A stretch of 32,023 bases of DNA from Burkholderiales bacterium. GTDB lineage: Bacteria > Pseudomonadota > Gammaproteobacteria > Burkholderiales > Burkholderiaceae_C. Below the pieces are notes generated by a model. That model was not told where the DNA came from. It saw only the letters and a list, made by a program, of their open reading frames with translations, and did not search any database. Below, piece after piece: positions 1 to 8,577 of this stretch. Numbering within the stretch: the stretch's first letter is position 1; each line of letters opens with the position of its first letter. Both the position numbers and the translations under genes were made by a program. The stretch is from positions 1 through 32,023 of the forward strand of contig JAGWTS010000016.1 of NCBI GenBank assembly GCA_028868875.1, written 5' to 3'.

Positions 1-422
1 CGCTCGAGCGCTACCGCATGGCGGGCTACGACCTCGAGGTCGACGCCCCGCGCTACGTGGCGCTGGACATCGAGCTCCATGTCTGCGCCGCGGCCGGCTA
101 TTTCCGCGAGCAGGTGCTGAAAGCGGTCTTCGACGCTCTCGCTCCCGCCCGCCGCGCCGACGGCAGCCCGGGCTACTTCGCGCCGCAGAACTTCGTCTTC
201 GGCCAGGCCGTGTACCTGAGCCCGCTCATCGCCGCGGTGCAGGCCGTCACCGGCGTGGCCTCGGTCGTCGCGACGCGCTTCCAGCGCCTCGTGGCGCCTG
301 GCGCGACCTCGCTCGCCGACGGCGTCATCGCGATGGCCCGCCTCGAAGTCGCCCAGCTCGCCAACGACCCCAGCTTCCGCGAGCGCGGCCGGCTCGTGAT
401 CGACATCGGAGGCGGTGCATGA
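1..422 (+). CDS. Baseplate J-like protein of a contractile tail/injection system (C-terminal part only)
   Basis: The reading frame is already open at base 3 and codes Leu-Glu-Arg-Tyr-Arg before the first Met at base 18, so the gene very probably begins outside the window and only about 140 C-terminal residues are seen. These have the layout of the C-terminal domain of phage baseplate-J/gp6-type proteins: a strand-rich stretch (YVALDIELHV), a helix (FREQVLKAVFDAL), then FGQAVYLSPLIAAVQAVTGV, which parallels FEQRGLGQPVQQSEVIAAAQAVAGV in the next gene. J-like proteins form the baseplate wedges of contractile tails. The stop overlaps the next start as ATGA (419-422), indicating translational coupling. 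The tail ends in acidic/Gly-rich IDIGGGA. The J-like assignment is good; whether this belongs to a phage or an extracellular contractile injection system (eCIS) cannot be decided from the fragment alone. Confidence 0.72.
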   Translation, partial: LERYRMAGYDLEVDAPRYVALDIELHVCAAAGYFREQVLKAVFDALAPARRADGSPGYFAPQNFVFGQAVYLSPLIAAVQAVTGVASVVATRFQRLVAPGATSLADGVIAMARLEVAQLANDPSFRERGRLVIDIGGGA

Positions 423-3031
423 GTGACATCAGCTCCGTGGACGGCAGCCCCTGCGGCTGCTGCGCCGGCGTCCAGGACTCGACGCCGCAGGCGCTCTCCA
501 ACCGCCCCGGCCTCTCGGCCATCGCCACCCGCATCGGGCGCCAGGGCGACTTCAAGGCCAGCCTGCAGGCGGGGTTGTCGAGCGCCGCCTACCCGGCGCT
601 CTCGCGCCTGCTCACGCGCGACGGCGACGACTTCACGATCGGCCTGATCGACGCCTTCGCCTGCGCCGCCGACGTGCTCACCTTCTACCGCGAGCGCATC
701 GCCAACGAGAACTATCTGCGCACCGCCACCGAGCGCGTCTCGCTGCAGGAGCTCGGCAAGCTCATCGGCTACCGCATGCGCCCGGGTCTCGCGGCCGAGG
801 CGTGGCTGGCCTTCAGCGTCGAGACCCCACCTCAGGCGCCGCCGGGCAGTTCGGCCGAGCCCGGGGCCTTCGTCACCGGCGTACCTGCGCGCATCGCGCT
901 GGACCGCGGGATCGAGGTGCAAAGCATCCCCGGCCCGAACGAGACGCCGCAGACCTTCGAGACGGTCGAGGCCCTGGCCGAGGCCCGCCCAGAATGGAAT
1001 GCGGCGCGCCCCTGGTTCAGCGAAACCCGGCTGCCGGTGCAAGGCGATGTCGGCACCTGGATTTCCGGCGTGCGCAACAACCTGAAGCCCGGCGACGCGC
1101 TGGTCTTCGTCGACCCGGCCTTCATCGCCAGCCCCTCGACCCCGAACGAGCATTGGGACTTCCGCGTGCTCAGCGCCGTCCAGGTCGACGCCGCGAACGA
1201 CCGCACCCAGGTCAGCTGGCTGCGCGGGCTCGGATCGACGAGCCCGGCGATGACCCCGGCCGCCAACCCGCTTGTGTTCGCCCTGCGCCGCCGCGCCGGC
1301 GTGTTCGGCAACAACGCGCCGATGTGGGCCAGCATGCCCGCGGTCTTCAAGGACCAGTACCCCGGCGGAACCAAGACCGGCGGCGGCTACACCGACGACT
1401 GGCCGGCGTTCAACGCCAGCGGCGCCGCCCCCAACGGCACCCAGGCCTGGGTCGACCTCGACGCCGTCGTCGCCGACGCCGCGGCCGGCGGCCTCGCCGT
1501 GCTCGCCAAAGGCGACTACAACCGCGCCAGCGAAGGCGGCGCCGGCACCTACGTCGAGCTGTACGTGGTGCGCGGCAACGCCGACGTTTCGCGCGCCGCG
1601 TTCGCAATCTCGGCCAAGGTCACGCGGCTGGAACTCGAAGGTCAGAACTTCAGCAGCCGCTTCTACGGCTATCCGCGCGAGACCTCGGTCTACACCGCGT
1701 CCGAAGCGCTGGCGCTGGCCGACACCCCCGTCGACGACGACATCGCCGACGACTTGCTGGCGCTGGACCTCGGCGCCGACGGCCTGCTCCCGGGCCGGCG
1801 CCTGATCGTGCGCGGCGATGCGAGCGCCGACGGCAGTGCGCTCGTGCACCAGGCGACCATCGCCGCGGTCACGCCGCAAGGCGCGCGCTGCACGCTGCGC
1901 ATCGACCCGCCGCTACCCACGGCATTGCAACGCAGCAGCGTCGTCGCCCACCTCAACGTCGTGCCGGCTTCGCAAGGCAAGACGGTGGCGCAGATCCTCG
2001 GCGCAGGCAGCGCGGCACAGGCCTTCCAGCGCTTCGAGCTCAAGCAGCTGCCGCTGACCTGGCGCGCCGCGCCGACCGAAAGCGGCGCCCGCGCCGAGCT
2101 CACGCTGCGCGTCGGCGAAGTGCAATGGAGCGAGCGCGCCAGCCTTTACGGCGCCGCTCCGGCCGAGCGCAGTTATGCGCTCGAGACCGACGCCGCCGGC
2201 CGCCTGTTCGCGGTCTTCGGCGACGGCGTCCAGGGCGCGCGCCTGCCCAGCGGCCAGAACAACGTCCGCGCCAGTTACCGCAAGGGGCTGGGCAGCGCGG
2301 GCAACGTCGCCGCGCAGTCACTGAGCCAGCTCGTCTCGCGCCCGCTCGGGCTCAAAGGCGTCACCAACCCGGTCGCCGCTTCCGGCGGCACCGACCCCGA
2401 GGCCGAAGACGAGGCCCGCGCCTCGATGCCCCTGGCCACGCGCACCCTGGGCCGCGTCGTCTCGCTGCCCGACTACGCCGACTTCGCCCTCGCCTATCCG
2501 GGCATCGCCAAGGCCCAGGCCGCCGTGCTGGCGCTGACGGGCGGGCGCTGCATCGTCGTCACCGTGGCCGCGCCGCCGGGGCAGGCCCTGGACGAATCCA
2601 GCCCCGTCTGGACGAACCTGCTTGCCGCGCTCAAGGCCGGCGGCGACCCGCTGGTGCCGGTGCGGCTGGTGGCGGCCCGGCTGTCGACCTTCCGCATCGG
2701 CATCAAGGTGGCCTGCGACCCGGCTTACGAAGCCAAAGCGGTTCTGGCCGGCGTCGAAGCCGCCCTGCGCGCCGCTTTCGGCTTCGAGCAGCGCGGGCTG
2801 GGCCAGCCGGTGCAGCAGTCCGAGGTCATCGCCGCGGCGCAGGCCGTGGCCGGCGTCGTCGCGGTCGACCTCGACCGGCTCTACGGCGGCAGCCAGCCCG
2901 CGGCGCAGACCCAGCCCAGCCTGCAGACCCGGCTGCTGGCCGACCGCATGCAGGCCCTGGCCGGCGGCGCCCAGCCGGCCGAGCTGCTGACCCTGGACCC
3001 GGCGCCGCTGGACAGCCTGGAGACGATGTGA
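419..3031 (+). CDS. Putative baseplate assembly protein (J-like), 870 aa
   Basis: The predicted 870-residue protein resembles the family annotated as putative baseplate assembly protein in phage-tail-like and eCIS clusters. The N-terminus has a Cys cluster (CGCC, residues 12-15), then the conserved-looking blocks NRPGLSAIATRIG, LLTRDGDDFTIGLIDAFACAADVLTFYRERIANE and ELGKLIGYRMRPG. The middle is strand-rich and about 500 residues long. The last 300 residues carry the J-like fold, including FGDGVQGARLPSGQNNVRASYRKGLGSAGN and a C-terminal domain similar to that of the preceding partial gene, so two J-like genes lie in tandem. The start is the ATG overlapping the upstream stop; the stop overlaps the next ATG (TGATG, 3029-3033). 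It is expected to sit in the baseplate around the spike. The exact subtype is inferred; no nuclease, ATPase or toxin motif was seen. Confidence 0.8.
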   Translation: MSDISSVDGSPCGCCAGVQDSTPQALSNRPGLSAIATRIGRQGDFKASLQAGLSSAAYPALSRLLTRDGDDFTIGLIDAFACAADVLTFYRERIANENYLRTATERVSLQELGKLIGYRMRPGLAAEAWLAFSVETPPQAPPGSSAEPGAFVTGVPARIALDRGIEVQSIPGPNETPQTFETVEALAEARPEWNAARPWFSETRLPVQGDVGTWISGVRNNLKPGDALVFVDPAFIASPSTPNEHWDFRVLSAVQVDAANDRTQVSWLRGLGSTSPAMTPAANPLVFALRRRAGVFGNNAPMWASMPAVFKDQYPGGTKTGGGYTDDWPAFNASGAAPNGTQAWVDLDAVVADAAAGGLAVLAKGDYNRASEGGAGTYVELYVVRGNADVSRAAFAISAKVTRLELEGQNFSSRFYGYPRETSVYTASEALALADTPVDDDIADDLLALDLGADGLLPGRRLIVRGDASADGSALVHQATIAAVTPQGARCTLRIDPPLPTALQRSSVVAHLNVVPASQGKTVAQILGAGSAAQAFQRFELKQLPLTWRAAPTESGARAELTLRVGEVQWSERASLYGAAPAERSYALETDAAGRLFAVFGDGVQGARLPSGQNNVRASYRKGLGSAGNVAAQSLSQLVSRPLGLKGVTNPVAASGGTDPEAEDEARASMPLATRTLGRVVSLPDYADFALAYPGIAKAQAAVLALTGGRCIVVTVAAPPGQALDESSPVWTNLLAALKAGGDPLVPVRLVAARLSTFRIGIKVACDPAYEAKAVLAGVEAALRAAFGFEQRGLGQPVQQSEVIAAAQAVAGVVAVDLDRLYGGSQPAAQTQPSLQTRLLADRMQALAGGAQPAELLTLDPAPLDSLETM

Positions 3032-5145
3032 TGGCCACGCTCACCGCCGACCGCCTCTGGCAACTGCTGCCCGCCGTCTACCGGATGCGCGACGCCGACC
3101 ACGGCGAGCTGCGCGACCTCGTCAACCTCTTCGCGCGCGAATTCGCGGCGCTCGAAGAAGACCAGGCCCAGCTTTACGACGACCTCTTCATCGAAACCTG
3201 CGCCGACTGGGTCGCGCCCTACATCGGCGACCTCATCGGCTACCGCCTGCTGCATGGCGGCACGCCGGGCCTGGCCTCGCCGCGCGCCGATGTCGCCAAC
3301 ACCATCGCCTTTCGCCGCCGCAAAGGCACGGCGACGATGCTCGAGGAGATGGCGCGCAGCGTCACCGGCTGGCCCGCCCACGCGGTCGAGTTCTTCCAGT
3401 TGTTGACGACGACGCAGTACATGAACCACCTGCGGCCGCAGGCGCTGGCCACGGCCGACCTGCGCGACCTGCAGGCCACGCTGCGCGTCGGCAGCGCCTT
3501 CGAGAGCACGACGCACATCGCCGAGATGCGCCGGCCGGACCCGGCACTGGGGCGCTACAACATCCCCAACATCGGCCTCTTCGTCTGGCGCGTCGAGCCG
3601 CTGTCGCTGTCTCGCGTCGGCCTCGTCGCCGACCCCGGCGACGCCAGCGGCCGCCGCTTCAGGCTCGACCCGCTGGGCGCCGACCTGCGGCTGTTCCGCC
3701 TGCCCGTCACCGAAGCCTCGATCAGCCAGCTCGCAACACCGGTCAACATGCCCGAGCCACTGGCCGTGCGCCTGCTCGCCTTGCAACTCGAGGCCGCCGT
3801 GGCATCCGGCGCCGCGACCAGCGACGACTGGGGCCGCAGCATCGCCTTGTTCGACGGCAGCGGCGCCGCGATCCCGCTCGCCAGTGCCCCAGGCGTCGCC
3901 GTCGTTCGCAGCGCCGACCTGCGCGAAGACCCCGCCGCCCCCGGCCATTGGGCCCACGAAACCGACCTCAGCGCCGACGAGATCGGCATCGACGCCGAGC
4001 GCGGCCGCGTCCTGCTCGGCAGCCACCGCGCCGCCCAGCATGCCGCCGCCCCGTTCAGCGCCACGCTGCACCTGGGCCAGGCGCGGCGCTTCGGCGGCGG
4101 CGAATACGAGCGCACGCCGCAGGGCGAGGCCCTGGCGCTGCAACAGGTCGTCGCCAGCGGCGCCGCGCTGCAAGCCGGGCTCGACGCGGTGCGCGGCGGC
4201 GGGCGCCTGCTCGTCGCCGACAGCCTCACGTACGCCCAGACCCCGCTGCCCCATGTCGACAGCGTGACGACGCCGGGCGCGCCCGGCCTCACCGTGGTCT
4301 TCGGTGCCCGCAACGGCGCCCGCCCGCTCATCGCCGCGGGCGGCGACATCACGCTGGACATCGGCGCCCACGGCAGCCTCGTGCTCGACGGCCTCGTGAT
4401 CTCGGGCGCGACGCTGCGCCTGGCCGCGGCCGCCGACGACGCCCCGCGCACCCTGGTTCTGCGCGACTGCACCCTCGTCCCCGGCCGCAGCCTGAACCCC
4501 GACCGCAGCCCGGCGCATCCCGGCGCGGTGAGCCTGCGCATCGAGCATCCCTTCGCCACGGTGCAGATCGAAAACTCGATCGTCGGCGCCCTTCAATGCC
4601 ACCCTGACGCCCAGGTGTCTGCGGTCGGCTCGGTGATCGACGCGGGCACGCGCGAGCTCGCCGCCTTCGAAGGCCTGGCCGCGGCGGAAGCCGGGGCGAC
4701 GCTGAACCTCGTCGACTGCAGCGTCGTCGGGCTGGTCCACACGCGCGCGCTCGAGCTGGCCTCGAACGTGATCTTCCTCGGCGCCACCGGCGCGGCGACG
4801 CCCGCCGGCTGGAGCGCGCCGCTGCGCGTGCAGCGCCGCCAGCAGGGCTGCGTTCGCTTCTCCTGGCTGCCGGCCGGCGCGATCACGCCGCGCCGCTACC
4901 GCTGCGTGAGTGACGACGGCGACCCCGCGTTGCGGCCGCAATTCACGTCGCTGCGCTACGGCGAACCGGGCTACGCGCAGTTGCTCGCAACGACGCCGGC
5001 GGCGATCCGCCAGGGCGCCGACGACGAAGGCGAGATCGGCGTCATGCACCCGCTGGCGCAGCCCCAGCGAGAGGCCAACTTGCGCATCCGGCTCGAGGAA
5101 TACCTGCGCTTCGGCCTCGCTGCCGGCCTCATCTACGTGACATGA
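3031..5145 (+). CDS. Phage tail protein I-like protein with a C-terminal beta-helix region, 704 aa
   Basis: The start is the ATG at 3031, which overlaps the upstream stop; the frame is open far upstream, but that part is a shadow of the J-like gene. Residues 1-125 match the tail-protein-I-like pattern of contractile systems: LLPAVYRMRD, LEEDQAQLYDDLFIETCADW, PYIGDLIGYRLL and TIAFRRRKGTATMLEEMARSVTGW. This domain normally links baseplate wedge and tail fibre. The remaining 570 residues are strand-rich and repetitive. From about residue 430 there are short beta-helix-like turns (DITLDIGAHGSLVLDGLVISGATLRL, LVLRDCTLVPG, VQIENSIVGALQC), suggesting an elongated parallel beta-helix. The C-terminus ends in ANLRIRLEEYLRFGLAAGLIYVT. 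No enzymatic motif was seen. A fibre-attachment or receptor-facing baseplate role is inferred. Confidence 0.72.
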   Translation: MATLTADRLWQLLPAVYRMRDADHGELRDLVNLFAREFAALEEDQAQLYDDLFIETCADWVAPYIGDLIGYRLLHGGTPGLASPRADVANTIAFRRRKGTATMLEEMARSVTGWPAHAVEFFQLLTTTQYMNHLRPQALATADLRDLQATLRVGSAFESTTHIAEMRRPDPALGRYNIPNIGLFVWRVEPLSLSRVGLVADPGDASGRRFRLDPLGADLRLFRLPVTEASISQLATPVNMPEPLAVRLLALQLEAAVASGAATSDDWGRSIALFDGSGAAIPLASAPGVAVVRSADLREDPAAPGHWAHETDLSADEIGIDAERGRVLLGSHRAAQHAAAPFSATLHLGQARRFGGGEYERTPQGEALALQQVVASGAALQAGLDAVRGGGRLLVADSLTYAQTPLPHVDSVTTPGAPGLTVVFGARNGARPLIAAGGDITLDIGAHGSLVLDGLVISGATLRLAAAADDAPRTLVLRDCTLVPGRSLNPDRSPAHPGAVSLRIEHPFATVQIENSIVGALQCHPDAQVSAVGSVIDAGTRELAAFEGLAAAEAGATLNLVDCSVVGLVHTRALELASNVIFLGATGAATPAGWSAPLRVQRRQQGCVRFSWLPAGAITPRRYRCVSDDGDPALRPQFTSLRYGEPGYAQLLATTPAAIRQGADDEGEIGVMHPLAQPQREANLRIRLEEYLRFGLAAGLIYVT

Positions 5146-5155
5146 ATCCCCCCGA

Positions 5156-5244
5156 AGCGCCTTCGGCGCTCCCCAAAAAGGCCACTTGGGGCCCCTTCGT
5201 GGCCCTATGGGGCACCGCCAGCGGACCGGCAAAGCCGGATCCGC
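5156..5244. repeat. Cluster of three GC-rich inverted repeats in the spacer between the tail-I-like and beta-helix genes
   Basis: The 176-bp spacer 5146-5321 is the only sizeable gap in the run of plus-strand tail genes and has no convincing gene. It contains three dyads one after another: AGCGCC/GGCGCT (5156-5161 with 5165-5170), GGCCAC/GTGGCC (5180-5185 with 5199-5204) enclosing GGGGCCCC (5188-5195), and a 24-base hairpin at 5221-5244 with arms GCGGA-CCGGC and GCCGG-TCCGC around AAA. The first dyad begins 10 bases after the stop codon. An A5 run (5175-5179) follows it on this strand, so it is not a classical U-tract terminator in the plus direction. It may be a transcript-stabilising or attenuating element, or a copy of a dispersed intergenic repeat. 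Confidence 0.6.
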
Positions 5245-5321
5245 GGCGGTCGCGCGAGCGGCCGCGGCGTGCCTCGCGATGCGCGGTTGCGGCATTGAAC
5301 CTGTAAACCGGAGACCCCCCC

Positions 5322-8300
5322 ATGGCAGCCGACTTCTCCCGCGTGCGTATGGACCCGCTGGCCGATTTCGCCGGCGTCGAGCTTCAGCAAGGCCGGGTGC
5401 TGCTCGACGGCGACTTCAACGAGCTCGTCGCCGTCTTCGACCGCCGCCTGCGCGCGCTGGCCAGCGACGTGCTGGGCCGCGCCACCGCCTCGCAGACGAC
5501 GCCCGCGGCCTTCAAGCTCAGCCCCGTGGCGGGCGGCTTCACGATAGCCCGCGGGCGGATGTACGTCGACGGGCTTCTGGCCGAGAACCACGGCCGCGCG
5601 GTCCCGGCGCAGCGCGGCTTCGACCCCTTGCTCGCCGAGACGGTCTACACCCAGGATCCGGCCTACGCCGATCAGCCCTGGGGCACGCCGCCGGCCTTGC
5701 CCGAAGCCGGCCGCCACCTCGTCTACCTCGACGTCTGGCAGCGCGAGCTGAGCTACATCGAAGACCCGGCCCTGGTCGAGCCTGCGCTGGGGGTGGACAC
5801 GAGTTCGCGCCTGCAGACCGTCTGGCAGGTCCGCGTCCTCGGCGACGAAGCCCCGGCCGGCGTCGATTGCGGCTCGCCCGATGGCGACGTTCCGGGCTGG
5901 GCCGCGCTCACCGCGCCATCGAGCGGACGCCTCACGAGCGGCACCTTCAACGTCACCGCCGCCCCCGACCCCTGCGAACTGCCGCCCAGCGGCGGCTATA
6001 CCGGGCTCGAGAACCAGCTCTACCGCGTCGAGATCCACGACCCCGGGCTGCCCGGCGCCGGCGCCACCTTCAAATGGTCGCGCGACAACAACAGCGTCGC
6101 GAGCCGCGTTGCCGCCTACGTCTCGGCCACCGAACTCGAACTCGACAGCCTGGGCCGCGACGAGGTGCTGCGCTTCAAGATCGGCGACTGGGTCGAGATC
6201 AAGGACGACGTGCGCGAATTCGCCCAGGCGCCGGGCGAGATGCGCAAGATCGCCGACATCGACGAAGGCCTGCGCCGCATCGTCTTCAGCCCCGCCCTGC
6301 CGGCAGACATGCTGCCGGCCTCGTTCCCCGACGCCACGCTGCCGGGCCAGCGCAACCTGCGCGTGCGGCGCTGGGACCAGGCGGGCAAGGTCTACGCCAC
6401 CGGCCCCGGCGGCACCGCGGTGCAGGTGCAGGACCTGGATGCCGCGGGCTCGACCGGCCTGGTCGCGGTGCCTGCGGCCGGCACCACCCTGCTGCTGGAG
6501 AACGGCGTCACGGTCGCCTTCTCGGACGCCGGAGGGCCGGGGTTACGCAGCGGCGACGCCTGGGTCTTCGCGGCGCGCACCAACGACGCATCGGTCGAAC
6601 CGCTCGACCAGGCGCCGCCGCGCGCCGTCCACCACCATTACGCGCGCCTCGGCTTCTGGGACCTCGCCGCCGGCACGATCAGCGACTGCCGCGGCCACTG
6701 GCCGCCGGCCGGCGGCGGCAGCGATTGCGGCTGCAGCGCCTGCGTCAGTGCCGAGTCGCATGCCGCAGGGACGTTCACGATCCAGGACGCGATCAACCGG
6801 GTGCGCGACGCCGGCGGCGGCACGGTCTGCATCGCCATCGGCGAATATGCCTTGCGCGAGCCGCTGCAGCTGAACGGCGTCAAGTCGATGCGCATCCGCG
6901 GCCAGGGCCCGGGCACGGTGCTGGTGGCGCGCGGCAGCGCCTTCGTCGTGCAGGGCGCGGTGGCGCTCGCGATCGAAGACCTGGCCGTGCTCAGCGTCGG
7001 CGCGGACTCGGCCATCGCGGTGCGCGGCGCGCTCGGCCTCGTGCTGGAGCGCCTGGCCGTCGCCGTCGTTTCCACCGACAAGGCAGCCGCCGCGGCGCTG
7101 GCGCTGGCCGGCGTGAACCTCGGCGTCGTCCTGCGCGAAAGCGTGCTGTTCGCGCCGCTGGGCATCGCCGGCCCCGAAGCGGTGCCGGCCACGCAAGACC
7201 AGACGAGCTTCCTGCTCGCGGCCGGCCTCGTCGCCGAGGACAACCTGTTGCTGTGCGCCCGCCGTGCCGTCTCGCTCGAAGGCCCGGTGCTGCACCTGCT
7301 GGAAACCCGGCTGCGCGGCAACCAGGTCAACGGCTGCAGCGACGCCGCATTCGTTCTGCTCGGACTGGGGCTGCAGGGCTCGGACCTGCGCGTCGCCGAC
7401 AACCGCTTCGCGGTCTCGGGCCAGGGCGTTCAATGCGCGCTCGAAGGCGTGCGCATCGAGGGCAACGAATTCGACGGCAGCAGCGCCGGCGCCGCCGCGG
7501 CGCGAGCCGGCACGGCGGCCGTCGACATCGTCCCCGGCCTGGCGCGCGCCGGCATCGCGAGCTGCCGCGTCGCCGCCAACCGCATCGCCGGTTTCAGCCG
7601 CGCCGCCATCCTGGTGCGCGTGCGGGTGGCCGAACTGGCGATCGAGGCCAACGAGGTCGCCGCCTGCGCCAACGGCGTGCTGATGACCGACGGCGCGCGC
7701 GCCGCCTCGGTGACCGTGGCCGAGAACCGCCTGCGCGATATCGGTGGCAGCGGCGCGAGCGCGGTGCTGGCGATCGGCATCAGCCGCGCCGAAGATGCGG
7801 CGCTTTCCGGCAACCGCATGCTGCGCGTCGCCGTGCAGGCGAGCGCGGCGACGGCACGGGTCGGCCTGCAAGGCCTGGCGATCGGGCGCCTGAGCGTGCA
7901 GGCCAACCAGTTGGCGGCCCTGGCACCGCCGGCCGATTACGGCGGCAGCGCCGCCGGCATACTCGTCGCCGGCCCGTACTCGGATCTCTCGGTCGGCGCC
8001 AACAAGGTGGCGCGCGATGCCGGCAGCGCCGGCGAGCCCGACCGCGCGAGCTGGCTTGCGCTCCAGGTCGGGCCGCTCGCGAGCAACAGCTTCACGACCG
8101 GCGCCGGCGTCTTCGCGCAGGCCCACCGCGCCGCCTACGCCAGCCTGCTGCCCTTGCCGGCGGGCGGCGGCACCCTGGTCATCTCCGGGCTGCAGGCCTT
8201 CGTCCACGGCGCCGCGCCGGCCGGCAGCTTCACCCCGGCCGGCACCGCCAGCGTGCTCGGCAACCGCTTCGCCGGGCGTGGCGTCGACCCGGCGGTGCTC

Positions 8301-8555
8301 GTCGCCACGGCCGGCGAATGCCAGTTCAGCGACAACCGCGTCGAGCACGGCAGCTCGAGCGGCAGCGCGGCGGTCGTGCTGAACTGCCCGCTCACCGTGC
8401 TCAGCGCGAACCGGGTGCGCAACAACAGCGACATCGCCGTCCAGCTCAACGCCGGCAAGCTCGTCGCCGCGGTCGCCAACATCACGACCGGCATCATCCA
8501 GGTCGCCGGCGCCCCGCTCGGCGCGCCCTTCGACGCCCTCAACCTGCGTGCCTGA
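5322..8555 (+). CDS. DUF6519-type N-terminal domain plus right-handed parallel beta-helix protein, 1077 aa
   Basis: The start ATG has GGAG (5310-5313) 8 bases upstream. The N-terminus, MAADFSRVRMDPLADFAGVELQQGRVLLDGDFNEL, has the form of the domain NCBI calls DUF6519, often found beside baseplate genes in tail-like clusters. Residues 1-450 are strand-rich. Around residues 452-475 is a Cys-rich linker (DCRGHW, then DCGCSACVSAESH), followed by TIQDAINRVRDAGGGTVCIAIGEY, the usual entry into a pectate-lyase-like beta-helix. The last 600 residues show an asparagine ladder: DNRF, GNEF, ANRI, ANEV, ENRL, GNRM, ANQL, ANKV, GNRF, DNRV and ANRV recur at coil-like intervals. No pectate-lyase catalytic set was recognised, so a structural fibre, spike-sheath or surface-binding role is more likely than an enzyme. 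No signal peptide is visible, which fits a cytoplasmically assembled particle. Confidence 0.78.
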   Translation: MAADFSRVRMDPLADFAGVELQQGRVLLDGDFNELVAVFDRRLRALASDVLGRATASQTTPAAFKLSPVAGGFTIARGRMYVDGLLAENHGRAVPAQRGFDPLLAETVYTQDPAYADQPWGTPPALPEAGRHLVYLDVWQRELSYIEDPALVEPALGVDTSSRLQTVWQVRVLGDEAPAGVDCGSPDGDVPGWAALTAPSSGRLTSGTFNVTAAPDPCELPPSGGYTGLENQLYRVEIHDPGLPGAGATFKWSRDNNSVASRVAAYVSATELELDSLGRDEVLRFKIGDWVEIKDDVREFAQAPGEMRKIADIDEGLRRIVFSPALPADMLPASFPDATLPGQRNLRVRRWDQAGKVYATGPGGTAVQVQDLDAAGSTGLVAVPAAGTTLLLENGVTVAFSDAGGPGLRSGDAWVFAARTNDASVEPLDQAPPRAVHHHYARLGFWDLAAGTISDCRGHWPPAGGGSDCGCSACVSAESHAAGTFTIQDAINRVRDAGGGTVCIAIGEYALREPLQLNGVKSMRIRGQGPGTVLVARGSAFVVQGAVALAIEDLAVLSVGADSAIAVRGALGLVLERLAVAVVSTDKAAAAALALAGVNLGVVLRESVLFAPLGIAGPEAVPATQDQTSFLLAAGLVAEDNLLLCARRAVSLEGPVLHLLETRLRGNQVNGCSDAAFVLLGLGLQGSDLRVADNRFAVSGQGVQCALEGVRIEGNEFDGSSAGAAAARAGTAAVDIVPGLARAGIASCRVAANRIAGFSRAAILVRVRVAELAIEANEVAACANGVLMTDGARAASVTVAENRLRDIGGSGASAVLAIGISRAEDAALSGNRMLRVAVQASAATARVGLQGLAIGRLSVQANQLAALAPPADYGGSAAGILVAGPYSDLSVGANKVARDAGSAGEPDRASWLALQVGPLASNSFTTGAGVFAQAHRAAYASLLPLPAGGGTLVISGLQAFVHGAAPAGSFTPAGTASVLGNRFAGRGVDPAVLVATAGECQFSDNRVEHGSSSGSAAVVLNCPLTVLSANRVRNNSDIAVQLNAGKLVAAVANITTGIIQVAGAPLGAPFDALNLRA

Positions 8556-8577
8556 CCACCGACTTCGGGAGCCCGAG

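Noticed and set aside
2881-5295. Very long open frame on the minus strand opposite the tail-I-like gene
   Set aside because: Arg/Gly/Asp-rich low-complexity translation without recognisable domains; it mirrors the codon pattern of the real plus-strand gene.
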